A DNA stretch of 64,000 nt from Bacteroidales bacterium UBA3844 (GCA_002392915.1 DGHQ01000059.1:158028-222027), one strand, 5' to 3'. Positions 14,926 to 21,775 are shown, numbered from the stretch's first letter. Notes: a model not told the origin generated them from the sequence alone. Translations and numbers: made by a program.

Positions 14926-15096
14926 TTCCGCAAGAGCGGAAAAAAACTTCCGCACAGCGGAACCTGTACCAAATGCTTTTTCCGGAAGGATCCGACCGAC
15001 CTATCTTTCTGACATGGGCGCGACCAGACTGAAGATCTGGCCACACCCTCCCTTTTCTTCAAAGGAAGCCGCCCGTTTTTTCTAGCGGAGGACCGC
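14926..15096. repeat. Mini-hairpin cluster
   Basis: TTCCGC-AAGA-GCGGAA (14926-14941), TTCCGC-ACA-GCGGAA (14948-14962), CCAGACTG-AAG-ATCTGG-type pairing near 15027-15043, GCGG-AGGA-CCGC (15085-15096). No credible gene lies between 14897 and 15160. Confidence 0.55.
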
Positions 15097-15174
15097 ACCG
15101 TCTGGATATCCGTGGAAGAGAAAAAGACAGATATGAAAATTCTCTCAAAATAATCCTTTTTAATTTGTTGATTC

Positions 15175-15206
15175 TTTGCAAGTTAAAAGAAAATTTACTA
15201 TATTTG
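15175..15206 (+). promoter_or_regulatory. Reiterated promoter, copy 9
   Basis: TTTG 15175-15178, 20-base spacer, TATATTTG 15199-15206, preceded by GTTGATTC. The 5' hairpin differs in sequence but keeps pairing (GGAAA/TTTCC outside, GGG/CCC inside). Leader TTGTTGTTTTACTTTATTTT to ATG 15279. Confidence 0.85.
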
Positions 15207-15278
15207 TATATGGAAATGAGGGAGATAACAAACCCCAATTTTCCACTATCATTTGTTGTTTTACTTTATTTTTTTATT

Positions 15279-15857
15279 ATGAAAGTGACTATTGTTATCG
15301 AGGAAGTTCTGAGTAAGGACTATGTTGTCGACGTTGAAGGAGTGGAAAACCCAGACATTGCTAAAGAGATTGCTTCCAGTCGTGTTAACACCTTGTACGA
15401 CAAGGGGGACATAGAACTCGACTATTCGGACTGCCATTGCCATCGAATCTCAGCTGTGGACTGTGTCGACACAACAGCAGAGACACAAATCACCATCAAA
15501 CAGCACACCACCGTCGAATCCATCCTGAGACGACTTTCCAGTGCGGTCAGCGGAACGGAGAGACTCCTGTACACAAAGGAGGAGCTGCACAGGTTCGCCC
15601 AACTCCACACCGATGTCTGGAACGAGGAGACCAGCGAATATGTGATTGCGGAGTCTTTCGTTGATTTCTTCTGGAACTCAGACAAACCTTGCAGACGCTG
15701 CTCTGTCTGCGGAAAGCTCATGCGCACAGGCTATTGTCTGAACAACGGAGACGCCTATTATTGCAGTGACGAATGCCTGCATACCGAGTTCACCGACGCT
15801 CAATGGGAGCATGAGTGCGACACCAACGCAGACAGTTATTATTCAACTTGGGAGTAA
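15279..15857 (+). CDS. Two-part protein: DpnD/PcfM-like N-terminus plus zinc-finger domain
   Basis: 192 residues. Residues 1-53 (MKVTIVIEEVLSKDYVVDVEG ... YDKGDIELDYSDC) resemble the small DpnD/PcfM-type domain found in conjugative elements; this match is tentative. Residues ~75-192 are a separate domain with a treble-clef-like zinc site: C-R-R-C-S-V-C-G-K-L-M, then YYCSDECL (about 139-167). The gene at 21936 is a free-standing paralog of only this second domain (same spacing SKPCRRCDACGRLMRKGY and HFCSDKCL), which shows the domain boundary directly. Start chosen by the conserved leader; the frame is open upstream through the promoter. Function unknown. Confidence 0.7.
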   Translation: MKVTIVIEEVLSKDYVVDVEGVENPDIAKEIASSRVNTLYDKGDIELDYSDCHCHRISAVDCVDTTAETQITIKQHTTVESILRRLSSAVSGTERLLYTKEELHRFAQLHTDVWNEETSEYVIAESFVDFFWNSDKPCRRCSVCGKLMRTGYCLNNGDAYYCSDECLHTEFTDAQWEHECDTNADSYYSTWE

Positions 15858-15869
15858 AGGACTACTGGC

Positions 15870-16013
15870 ATGGACGCAATGTTTGAATTTTTATTCTGGC
15901 TGTTCTTCGCCTTTATTGTCAGACAGGCGGTGATAACAGCGGACACGGAGAAAAGAAACCAAAATCGTTTAACTAAAAAAAGTCCTGCAAAGGCAGAAAA
16001 AAATGAGTCATAA
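15870..16013 (+). CDS. Small single-span membrane protein, 47 residues
   Basis: ATG 15870 is 12 bases after the previous stop; TAA 16011-16013 is followed by a terminator. One hydrophobic segment (FEFLFWLFFAFIV, about 5-17), then a Lys-rich cytoplasmic-type tail ending AEKNES. Fits as the second gene of the copy-9 unit. Too short for homology-free assignment. Confidence 0.5.
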   Translation: MDAMFEFLFWLFFAFIVRQAVITADTEKRNQNRLTKKSPAKAEKNES

Positions 16014-16039
16014 TATAGAACGTTGAATTTATAATGAGA

Positions 16040-16072
16040 AGGTGGCGTTTTCTTTTTACGCCACCTTTTTTT
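16040..16072 (+). terminator. Terminator with 9-bp perfect stem
   Basis: AGGTGGCGT/ACGCCACCT with a T-rich loop and T7 tail. The hairpin array begins directly after it. Confidence 0.85.
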
Positions 16073-16079
16073 CTCCCCT

Positions 16080-16568
16080 GAAGGGAAGACCCTTCCATCT
16101 TTTTTCTCCTTGCAAAGCAATCTGTGAGCAAAGAGAGCTACCTGCCAGGGGGCAGGCGACTCCCTTTGCTCTGCCAAAGGAAGACCTTACTTTCCATCCC
16201 GGAACGGTCGGAAAGTCTCAGATCAGAGATCCGAGACACTCCGACCGTTCTTCCTAAGGAAAACCTTACATTCCCTTATCCCTTGCACAGCAAGCTTACG
16301 GTCAGAGAGGAACGTGGAACAAGTTCCCCGTCTCACTCTGACCTCCATCCAAAGGAGATACCTTACTGTAATCCTATCCTTGACAAAGCAAGATATGATC
16401 AACGGAGTTATCTGAACCTTGTTCAGGCAGCTCCATTGATCCCCATAAGGGAGACCTCGCATTAACATCCCGGACCAGTCGGAAGGTCACAAACCACAGG
16501 TTTATGACTTTTCGACTGGTCTTCCAAAGGGAAACCTTACCGTCTGGTCAGACACCCTTGCAAAGCAA
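16080..16568. repeat. Array of five large imperfect hairpins separated by mini-hairpins
   Basis: Large hairpins: 16126-16171 (GAGCAAAG/CTTTGCTC, apex CCTGCC/GGCAGG), 16203-16249 (AACGGTCGGA/TCCGACCGTT, GTCTC/GAGAC, GATC/GATC, loop AGA), 16300-16343 (GGTCAGAG/CTCTGACC, ACG/CGT, GGAAC/GTTCC), 16397-16441 (GATCAA/TTGATC, GGAG/CTCC, CTGAAC/GTTCAG), 16473-16521 (GACCAGTCG/CGACTGGTC, GTCA/TGAC, AAACC/GGTTT, loop ACA). Between them are AAGG-nnnn-CCTT hairpins (16080, 16177, 16255, 16352, 16527) and TTGC-AAA-GCAA hairpins (16110, 16282, 16558; variant at 16379). Stem sequences differ but layout repeats. A plus-strand frame is open across part of this but its residues simply follow the hairpins, so I do not call a gene. 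Bases 16569-16900 hold only A/T-rich sequence and a CAGAC/GTCTG pair. Confidence 0.75.
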
Positions 16569-16912
16569 AAAGCCCCATCAAGAGGAAAACACCTCTCGAT
16601 TACGCTATTTGCGAGAATCCTTCTTTCCCCCTGCTAACATTCTTATCTTTACTATCAAAGACAAGACAAGATTTACATCTTTGAACCATTCAATAAAATC
16701 CATTTCAGACAACAACTGTCTGATTTGCTCTAATATTGTCATATGTATTAATTTATATATATATTTACTATGTATGAGAGAACTGTCTTTATTTCCATCC
16801 TATAGTAAGGGATTTCACCCGATTGAAGGGCAAAATCCACAATCACCACTCTCCCCTTGAAAGAAAAAACCACATTTTTTTCTTATTATTAATTCAAATA
16901 ATCCGTTGATTA

Positions 16913-16944
16913 TTTGGCAGTTACTCAGATTTTTAGTATATTTG
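16913..16944 (+). promoter_or_regulatory. Reiterated promoter, copy 10
   Basis: TTTG 16913-16916, 20-base spacer, TATATTTG 16937-16944, preceded by CGTTGATTA. The 5' hairpin 16950-16976 pairs GGAA-AT-GAGG with CCTC-TTCC. Standard leader to ATG 17008. Confidence 0.85.
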
Positions 16945-17007
16945 TATATGGAAATGAGGGAGTTACGACCTCTTCCAATTTGTTGTTTAACTTTATTTTT
17001 TTACACT

Positions 17008-17388
17008 ATGACACAGAAAGAATTTGAGGAACGTATCGGAAGGCAAGTTCCGTTTGAGGAATACGCTAACGCCAATTCCGTTTACCTTGCAAGCAACATG
17101 GAAAAAGACGAGTTTTGCGAGAGATTCAAAAGATCGGACAAAGACCTTCTTCTGGACATCACGGAGAATTACTATTCAAAGAAGACCGCTTTGGATGCCT
17201 TTAGAAAAAAATTGGACGCATTGACTAAAAAAATCCTTTCTTTCGCTTATGATGAAAAAGACACAACCCTTCGCAACGAGGTACGAGAAGTGCTTGGACC
17301 AAGGGATTTTGTCATATTCTGCCTAGAAAACGGATACGAACTTGACCGGCAAGACAGGGAGTATATCCTATTCAATTTGAAATCATGA
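17008..17388 (+). CDS. Unknown protein, 126 residues
   Basis: Start set by the leader (TTTAACTTTATTTTTTTACACT). The protein (MTQKEFEERIGRQVPFEEYA...) is highly charged and predicted helical throughout, with a KKLDALTKKIL amphipathic helix around residues 70-85. The opening KEFEERIGRQVPFEEYANANSVYLAS pattern (a Val-Pro start then a predicted loop) is seen in some phage and element proteins, but I cannot name a family. Single gene in its unit; a weak hairpin (GGGCGGTC/GACTGCCC) follows at 17394-17414. Confidence 0.65.
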   Translation: MTQKEFEERIGRQVPFEEYANANSVYLASNMEKDEFCERFKRSDKDLLLDITENYYSKKTALDAFRKKLDALTKKILSFAYDEKDTTLRNEVREVLGPRDFVIFCLENGYELDRQDREYILFNLKS

Positions 17389-17450
17389 CACCAGGGCGGT
17401 CTTCATGACTGCCCATTTGTTAAAAAAATAACAAAATAACTCATTGAAAA

Positions 17451-17482
17451 TTTGCAAGTTACAGCAAATTTCTATATATTTG
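17451..17482 (+). promoter_or_regulatory. Reiterated promoter, copy 11 (upstream of ssb)
   Basis: TTTG 17451-17454, 20-base spacer, TATATTTG 17475-17482. The most divergent copy upstream (CTCATTGAAAA). A short hairpin GGGAC-GGA-GGTTCC follows within ~15 bases. Drives the 76-residue gene and ssb. Confidence 0.75.
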
Positions 17483-17540
17483 TATATAGAAAAAAAAAGG
17501 GACGGAGGTTCCTTAATGTATAACTTTAATAAGAAAGAAC

Positions 17541-17771
17541 ATGAAAGCAAAAATCAAGCTTTATCTGGATGAGAAATCAGCAGAGATAACAGTGGACGAC
17601 AACAGAAAAATAACCGTTTCATTTGATGTACAGGACATCAACTTCTTCGAGACAAAAGAGGAGGTGAGAGAAATTGTTGACGGTTGGTTGCAGGAGATCA
17701 AGGATGTGGAAAACTATGAGGAGATCGCCAACGCATTGGAGGATCAGCTCGGCAAATATGTGTCAGAATAA
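17541..17771 (+). CDS. Unknown small acidic protein cotranscribed with ssb
   Basis: 76 residues: a beta-type N-terminus (MKAKIKLYLDEKSAEITVDDN) and an acidic helical C-terminus (EEIANALEDQLGKYVSE). Leader TATAACTTTAATAAGAAAGAAC is nearly identical to that of ssb, 21 bases downstream of its stop. Cotranscription with ssb suggests a DNA-replication or early-establishment role; no family recognised. Confidence 0.65.
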   Translation: MKAKIKLYLDEKSAEITVDDNRKITVSFDVQDINFFETKEEVREIVDGWLQEIKDVENYEEIANALEDQLGKYVSE

Positions 17772-17792
17772 TTAACTTTAATAAGAAAGAAT

Positions 17793-18194
17793 ATGAATAA
17801 TGTACAGCTAATTGGTAATGTGGGTAATGCCCCTCAGTTTTTTGGGGAAGGAACAAAGAGAGTTGCCAGAGTTTCTTTGGCGACAACAGAGAGAGGTTTC
17901 GTCAAGAAGGACGGAACCAAGGTAGAGGACAGAACAGAATGGCATACGGTTGTCTTTTTCGGCTCCATCTGCCAGGTGATAGAAAAGTTTGTCAACACAG
18001 GCGCTCGCATCGCTGTGGAGGGAAGTATCCACTACTCTAAGTGGGAGGATCCAGAGAAGGGAACAAAATACAGCACCGAAATTTGGTGCTCAAAAATGGA
18101 GCTTCTTGACTCCAGAAAAACAGAGTCTTCTGACTCTCCTGCTCCTGTGCAGCAGTACAAAACGCCAGAGGAGGACCAAACGATTCCTTTCTGA
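17793..18194 (+). CDS. ssb: Single-stranded DNA-binding protein
   Basis: 133 residues. The OB-fold covers about 1-110 (MNNVQLIGNVGNAPQ, RVSLATTERG, TEWHTVVFFG, VEGSIHYSKW), followed by a short Ser/Pro linker and the acidic tip EEDQTIPF that recruits partner proteins in bacterial SSBs. Element-borne SSBs coat DNA during transfer and establishment and are typical of leading regions of conjugative plasmids. Shares its promoter with the preceding small gene; ends at a terminator with a GTGA loop. Confidence 0.95.
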   Translation: MNNVQLIGNVGNAPQFFGEGTKRVARVSLATTERGFVKKDGTKVEDRTEWHTVVFFGSICQVIEKFVNTGARIAVEGSIHYSKWEDPEKGTKYSTEIWCSKMELLDSRKTESSDSPAPVQQYKTPEEDQTIPF

Positions 18195-18268
18195 TTACGG
18201 CACAGACTCTTATCATGAAATAAATTAATAAACAACAAATAACATTCAAATTTTTGGACAAAACTTTT

Positions 18269-18306
18269 AAGTCGTTGAGCTGTGAAGCTCAGCGACTTTG
18301 TTTTTT
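18269..18306 (+). terminator. Terminator after ssb, GTGA loop
   Basis: AAGTCG and CGACTT plus TGAGCT/AGCTCA around GTGA, followed by a T-rich run. Third terminator in the element with this loop. A second hairpin with T/A flanks on both sides (about 18365-18392) lies inside the 3' end of the converging gene and could terminate both strands. Confidence 0.8.
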
Positions 18307-18357
18307 CTTTGATTTGGCTTATCTTTGCATTATTTTATGATACAAATTAAGTTAAGA

Positions 18358-19260
18358 TTACAAAAACGTTTCTCTGTGACAGCGAGACGTTTTTTCTTTT
18401 TCTTCTAGGGAATATTCCGGCACTTTTATTTCTTTGACAAAATCCATTATTCTTTTTGCAGGATCATCATTGATCATTTGTTTTGTCTTATACTTCTCTT
18501 TTATCATCAATTTCCATCTTATGAAATCATCTATGATTTGGTCGTTTTCCTCCAATATCCCTTCATGACCATCGCTTTTGCTCCTCACCCCACAAATCCA
18601 ATTCATCGTGTCGTTAATACAGGCGTTTTTGCTGGATCTGTTTTCTATGTCTGCCCTTATCTGCCACACTTTGTCTTTCGGCAACATAGTCAGATTGTAT
18701 TTCTCCGCTATTTTATCCAGAGCCTCCCTATTATTCCGCACTGTCTCCAATATACTTCTCACTTTCTTATAGATGGTCCTGTCAAAATCAATTATTTTGT
18801 CAACTTCCACAGATCTCCAATACTCCTTCTGTTTTTCTATATCTGATACGACGCAAGACCACGCCATACTCCCAACCGCAAGTTCCAATGTGATCCTGCT
18901 GTGTTCATGATCCGCAAGATCAGTCAAATATTCAGGGACCGACCCTTTTGCCAGCCAATCCCTGTACCCCTCCATCTTTTCCAGAAGGGAATCCCTTATG
19001 TCTCTGACATAGTTATATTCAATTTCTGTCAATGGTACAGGAGACGAGCAGAATCTTCTTATCCTGGTGATCTGCTTGCTGATGGCGACAAGAGATCTTC
19101 TGTCCTGGTATGTCACCAACCCCTTCCCATCCCGAAGTCTCCAGTAAGCACTGCTCAACGTGTCTCCTGTAAATTTCTCGAGGATCACATAATTGTATGC
19201 CTTCAGTAGCTGACTACAACTTTCTATTATATGCGTGTATTTGATCTTTTCGTTTATCAT
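18358..19260 (-). CDS. Unknown helical protein, 300 residues
   Basis: Converges on ssb. Product is predicted all-helical, with many Trp/Arg/Lys and repeated charged helices (about 60-150 and 150-215), no Cys motif, no membrane segment. The last residues (SRCHRETFL) are encoded within a terminator-type hairpin. Family not recognised. Its promoter region carries the TATATCC/GGATATA inverted repeat overlapping the -7 box, so it is probably repressed or autoregulated through that site. Codon use is more A+T-rich than the genes left of 17 kb. Confidence 0.68.
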   Translation of the reverse strand: MINEKIKYTHIIESCSQLLKAYNYVILEKFTGDTLSSAYWRLRDGKGLVTYQDRRSLVAISKQITRIRRFCSSPVPLTEIEYNYVRDIRDSLLEKMEGYRDWLAKGSVPEYLTDLADHEHSRITLELAVGSMAWSCVVSDIEKQKEYWRSVEVDKIIDFDRTIYKKVRSILETVRNNREALDKIAEKYNLTMLPKDKVWQIRADIENRSSKNACINDTMNWICGVRSKSDGHEGILEENDQIIDDFIRWKLMIKEKYKTKQMINDDPAKRIMDFVKEIKVPEYSLEEKEKTSRCHRETFL

Positions 19261-19279
19261 ATCTTTCCTGTTTTTGCTA

Positions 19280-19304
19280 CAAATATATATCCAATTTGGA
19301 TATA
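19280..19304 (-). promoter_or_regulatory. -7 box overlapped by the TATATCC-AATTT-GGATATA inverted repeat (operator copy 3)
   Basis: On the minus strand TATATTTG (19280-19287) is the -7 element for the gene starting at 19260; the inverted repeat 19286-19304 overlaps its upstream edge by two bases and fills the spacer. A protein bound here would block RNA polymerase. No good TTTG stands at -33, which suits a regulated promoter. Confidence 0.55.
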
Positions 19305-19412
19305 AAAAAATTTCACTTCACTTTTTTTCTTGATTTCTTACAAAATCCCTTGAATAGAAAAAAATACTGTTATTTAGACGTAATTATGATGCAAAAACGT
19401 GAATAGATTTTA

Positions 19413-20579
19413 ATGTGGGAAAAGACTAATATTTATTTAGTTTATAAATTCGTGCAATTTTGGTTTATTTTTTCGTGCAAAAATTTGGAGAAGTGCGGAA
19501 TTAGCTGTTTTAAGGATTACGAATATCTTGTTTCTCGAGGTTGTATTTGGGTAAGCGATTTGGCAGATCGCTGCCTTGGAGAAAAAGAATATTTGGCGTA
19601 TTGGTGGGAGACTGAAATATACAGATCTTTATTAACCATTGCAGAAAATGTAATGTCTGGCGGCTCTAATGAAGAAACAATCAATGACTTCATTAGAGAA
19701 GTGAAGGAAAATGAAAAAGAACTTGATGCACTATATAATGCATCAAGGGAGGAACTCGATGCAATCTTAGCGAAGAAACGAGAGGCAGAAGAGAGAGAAA
19801 GGAAAGAGGAGGAATCTTTTGCTCAAAGGTGGTATGGGTGTCCTCGCCAGCATTTTTCAGGAAGATACATGAGGTATGTTTCTTCCGTCGATGATCTGAA
19901 GGCTGAGACATGGACAGAATATGACAACAAATACATAATCAAGGTGATCGAAGATGCGGACTATGATTATAACTATTATGCAAGATCTTACGGACATCCG
20001 AAGAAAACGGTTAATAACAGATTTGTGAATATCTATAAACACGGTACAGGCAGAAACGCTGGATGTGTGGTCCTTGCTAAATCAATAGAGATTGATTCTT
20101 TCCGTCAGAACAATATACTGCAAGCTATCGCTGATTACTTCAAGATTGTCAAACCATCAAAGAACAAATTGCAGACAAATCCGTTTTATGAAGTAAAGAA
20201 AATAAACAAGAAATTATATTGTCAGAAGTTTGGCAAAGAGGTGGTCGGATATGTTGCGGTAGATAACGATGTGTATTATCACAGCAGGACAAAGGATGAT
20301 GCCATTTGTGGTCTTTCTAAAAAAATTGAGCTTCTGAAAAAACAGGAGGAAAAAGAAAAAAAACAGGAGGAAAAAGAAGAGAGGACAAGATTCTCCGCAT
20401 CTTTCCTTCATGAACATTTTGGTTTTTGCTGGCAAGGAATGCGAGAGTTTGTGGAAAGTGCAGGACTTGACATCAATAAGGTTTATTCCTTAAAGGAATT
20501 GAAAAATGCAGTTAAAACGGCTGACAAGGATGTTGTTAGGAAATACACAAAAGAATTGAAGGCTATACAAGTAATATAA
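19413..20579 (+). CDS. Unknown protein with central coiled coil, 388 residues
   Basis: The frame is long and has coding character from about codon 25 onward; the exact start is uncertain because the first ~25 residues (YLVYKFVQFWFIFSC) are encoded by very A/T-rich DNA and may be upstream sequence. Residues ~90-135 are a Glu/Lys/Arg coiled coil (AKKREAEERERKEEE), a second charged run is at ~310-330 (KKQEEKEKKQEEKEE), and a final ~55-residue domain begins FSASFLHEHFGFCWQGM and ends KYTKELKAIQVI. That end looks like a compact helical domain. No family named. Followed by the hairpin at 20590. Confidence 0.65.
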   Translation: MWEKTNIYLVYKFVQFWFIFSCKNLEKCGISCFKDYEYLVSRGCIWVSDLADRCLGEKEYLAYWWETEIYRSLLTIAENVMSGGSNEETINDFIREVKENEKELDALYNASREELDAILAKKREAEERERKEEESFAQRWYGCPRQHFSGRYMRYVSSVDDLKAETWTEYDNKYIIKVIEDADYDYNYYARSYGHPKKTVNNRFVNIYKHGTGRNAGCVVLAKSIEIDSFRQNNILQAIADYFKIVKPSKNKLQTNPFYEVKKINKKLYCQKFGKEVVGYVAVDNDVYYHSRTKDDAICGLSKKIELLKKQEEKEKKQEEKEERTRFSASFLHEHFGFCWQGMREFVESAGLDINKVYSLKELKNAVKTADKDVVRKYTKELKAIQVI

Positions 20580-20589
20580 GTAACAATCA

Positions 20590-20608
20590 GGCAGGGATTT
20601 TCCCTGCC
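20590..20608 (+). terminator. Hairpin GGCAGGGA-TTT-TCCCTGCC
   Basis: Perfect 8-bp stem with no T-run after it. It lies between two genes in the same direction, so partial termination or mRNA protection is likely. Confidence 0.45.
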
Positions 20609-20622
20609 TCAAACTTGATAAT

Positions 20623-20838
20623 ATGAATACGTTAGAATTGGCAAGTGTCGCCAAAAACTACTATGATGGTTTGAGGGCGAAATCTGTTTATCATGGATGG
20701 GAAAAATATGTCGTCACTAACGGCTCAGAATGTATGTTTGTCCATTCGGACTATGAGCCGGAACCTGGTGAAGCCATGTTCTTTCTTTGTTTAAGAAGCG
20801 GAAATATCATGTGTGAACTTAAAAAAATTGGAAAATAA
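20623..20838 (+). CDS. Unknown small protein, 71 residues
   Basis: MNTLELASVAKNYYDGLRAKS..., soluble, with three Cys and an aromatic-rich middle. The stop overlaps the next start by one base (TAATG), so it is coupled to the gene at 20838. No recognised family. Confidence 0.6.
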   Translation: MNTLELASVAKNYYDGLRAKSVYHGWEKYVVTNGSECMFVHSDYEPEPGEAMFFLCLRSGNIMCELKKIGK

Positions 20839-21257
20839 TGGAAACAAAAAACATTACGGTAAGAATACCGTCAAATATAGCCGAATGGCTTGATGGCAGA
20901 GATAATTCTTACAATGGTGCGATTGTCGACGCACTTGAGAAAGCTATGTTCATTGAGAGTTATTCAATGGATGAAATCAAAGGCAAACTTACAGAACAGG
21001 AATGGAAATATTTAGCGGACTCCCTTAACGGAACGCTTGCAATTGGATCGTTTCGTTATTCAAGCTCTGTATTAGCTGCTGGAGTGGAAGACAGTGACAG
21101 ATTGGATGGTCTAGGATCAAAATGGGGAGTCGATGTCAAAGTATTGACGGAAAAAATATTAGCCTTGACTGCTGCCCAGATTGATGCCATCTACACAAGG
21201 GTGGAAGATTTCTGGAACAACCCAATGAAGGATCTTAATGTCTGGGCGAAATATTAA
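20838..21257 (+). CDS. Unknown protein with ribbon-helix-helix-like N-terminus, 139 residues
   Basis: The first ~40 residues (KNITVRIPSNIAEWLDGR ... GAIVDALEKAM) follow the beta-helix-helix pattern of ribbon-helix-helix DNA-binding proteins: a short strand with alternating polar residues, then two helices. The C-terminal 30 residues (LTAAQIDAIYTRVEDFWNN ... DLNVWAKY) match the end of the next protein in layout (FWNNP-x-x-DL-x-x-WAK versus YWVDP-x-DM-x-x-WAK). A regulator role, perhaps acting at the inverted-repeat sites, is possible but unproven. Confidence 0.6.
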   Translation: METKNITVRIPSNIAEWLDGRDNSYNGAIVDALEKAMFIESYSMDEIKGKLTEQEWKYLADSLNGTLAIGSFRYSSSVLAAGVEDSDRLDGLGSKWGVDVKVLTEKILALTAAQIDAIYTRVEDFWNNPMKDLNVWAKY

Positions 21258-21268
21258 AATTTATTTTT

Positions 21269-21775
21269 ATGAGCAGTATATCATTTAAGCGATCACATAA
21301 TCTTGTGTGGTCTGTACGACATAACGAATCAGGAATTATCCTTGACTTCGTGGAAGGTTATTTCAATGACAAACAAAAGGCGCACGTCGACGGGGTGATT
21401 CCGGATGTACAGATGCTCGCAAGAGTCATGCGAGAGATTGGAGACGAGGTGCAAAAACAAATATATTTCATCGCACTCTGTGATGTGGATGTAAGAAGGA
21501 GTCTTATTGATGATATGAGTGAGGATCTGCTTATCGAAGCTGCAGAGAAATTGCATGGGGCGGTCGGATATGAAGATTATAATTATCTGTATGATTATCT
21601 TGAAATATTCAAACAGATCTCTGATCCAAGCCCATCCCTTTGTGAATGCCTTGAAAACTTGTCCGATAACGAGATGAAAGAACTTGTCATGCTCGTTGTC
21701 TCGTATTGGGTAGACCCATACGACATGAAGCAATGGGCGAAGGACTTGAAAAATTGGTATTGGGAGAACATTTGA
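21269..21775 (+). CDS. Unknown acidic protein, 168 residues
   Basis: Begins MSSISFKRSHNLVW; acidic and helical. Its C-terminal ~30 residues (LSDNEMKELVMLVVSYWVDP ... WAKDL) are related to the C-terminus of the preceding protein, so the two genes share a domain joined to different N-termini. No named family. Starts 11 bases after the previous stop and ends at a terminator. Confidence 0.62.
   Translation: MSSISFKRSHNLVWSVRHNESGIILDFVEGYFNDKQKAHVDGVIPDVQMLARVMREIGDEVQKQIYFIALCDVDVRRSLIDDMSEDLLIEAAEKLHGAVGYEDYNYLYDYLEIFKQISDPSPSLCECLENLSDNEMKELVMLVVSYWVDPYDMKQWAKDLKNWYWENI

Noticed and set aside
16124..16465. Plus-strand open frame across the hairpin array
   Set aside because: Starts with GTG inside a hairpin arm, runs through alternating inverted repeats and has no leader or promoter; composition follows the hairpins rather than a protein.
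16080..16568. CRISPR-like array or integron attC array
   Set aside because: Spaced hairpins recall both, but there is no identical repeat of constant length (CRISPR), no cas genes, and the arms lack the attC core arrangement; no integrase is present.
5311..17482. Invertible promoters (phase variation) for the repeated units
   Set aside because: Bacteroides phase-variable promoters are bracketed by inverted repeats and served by an invertase; the copies here have no such flanks, all point the same way, and no recombinase gene is visible.
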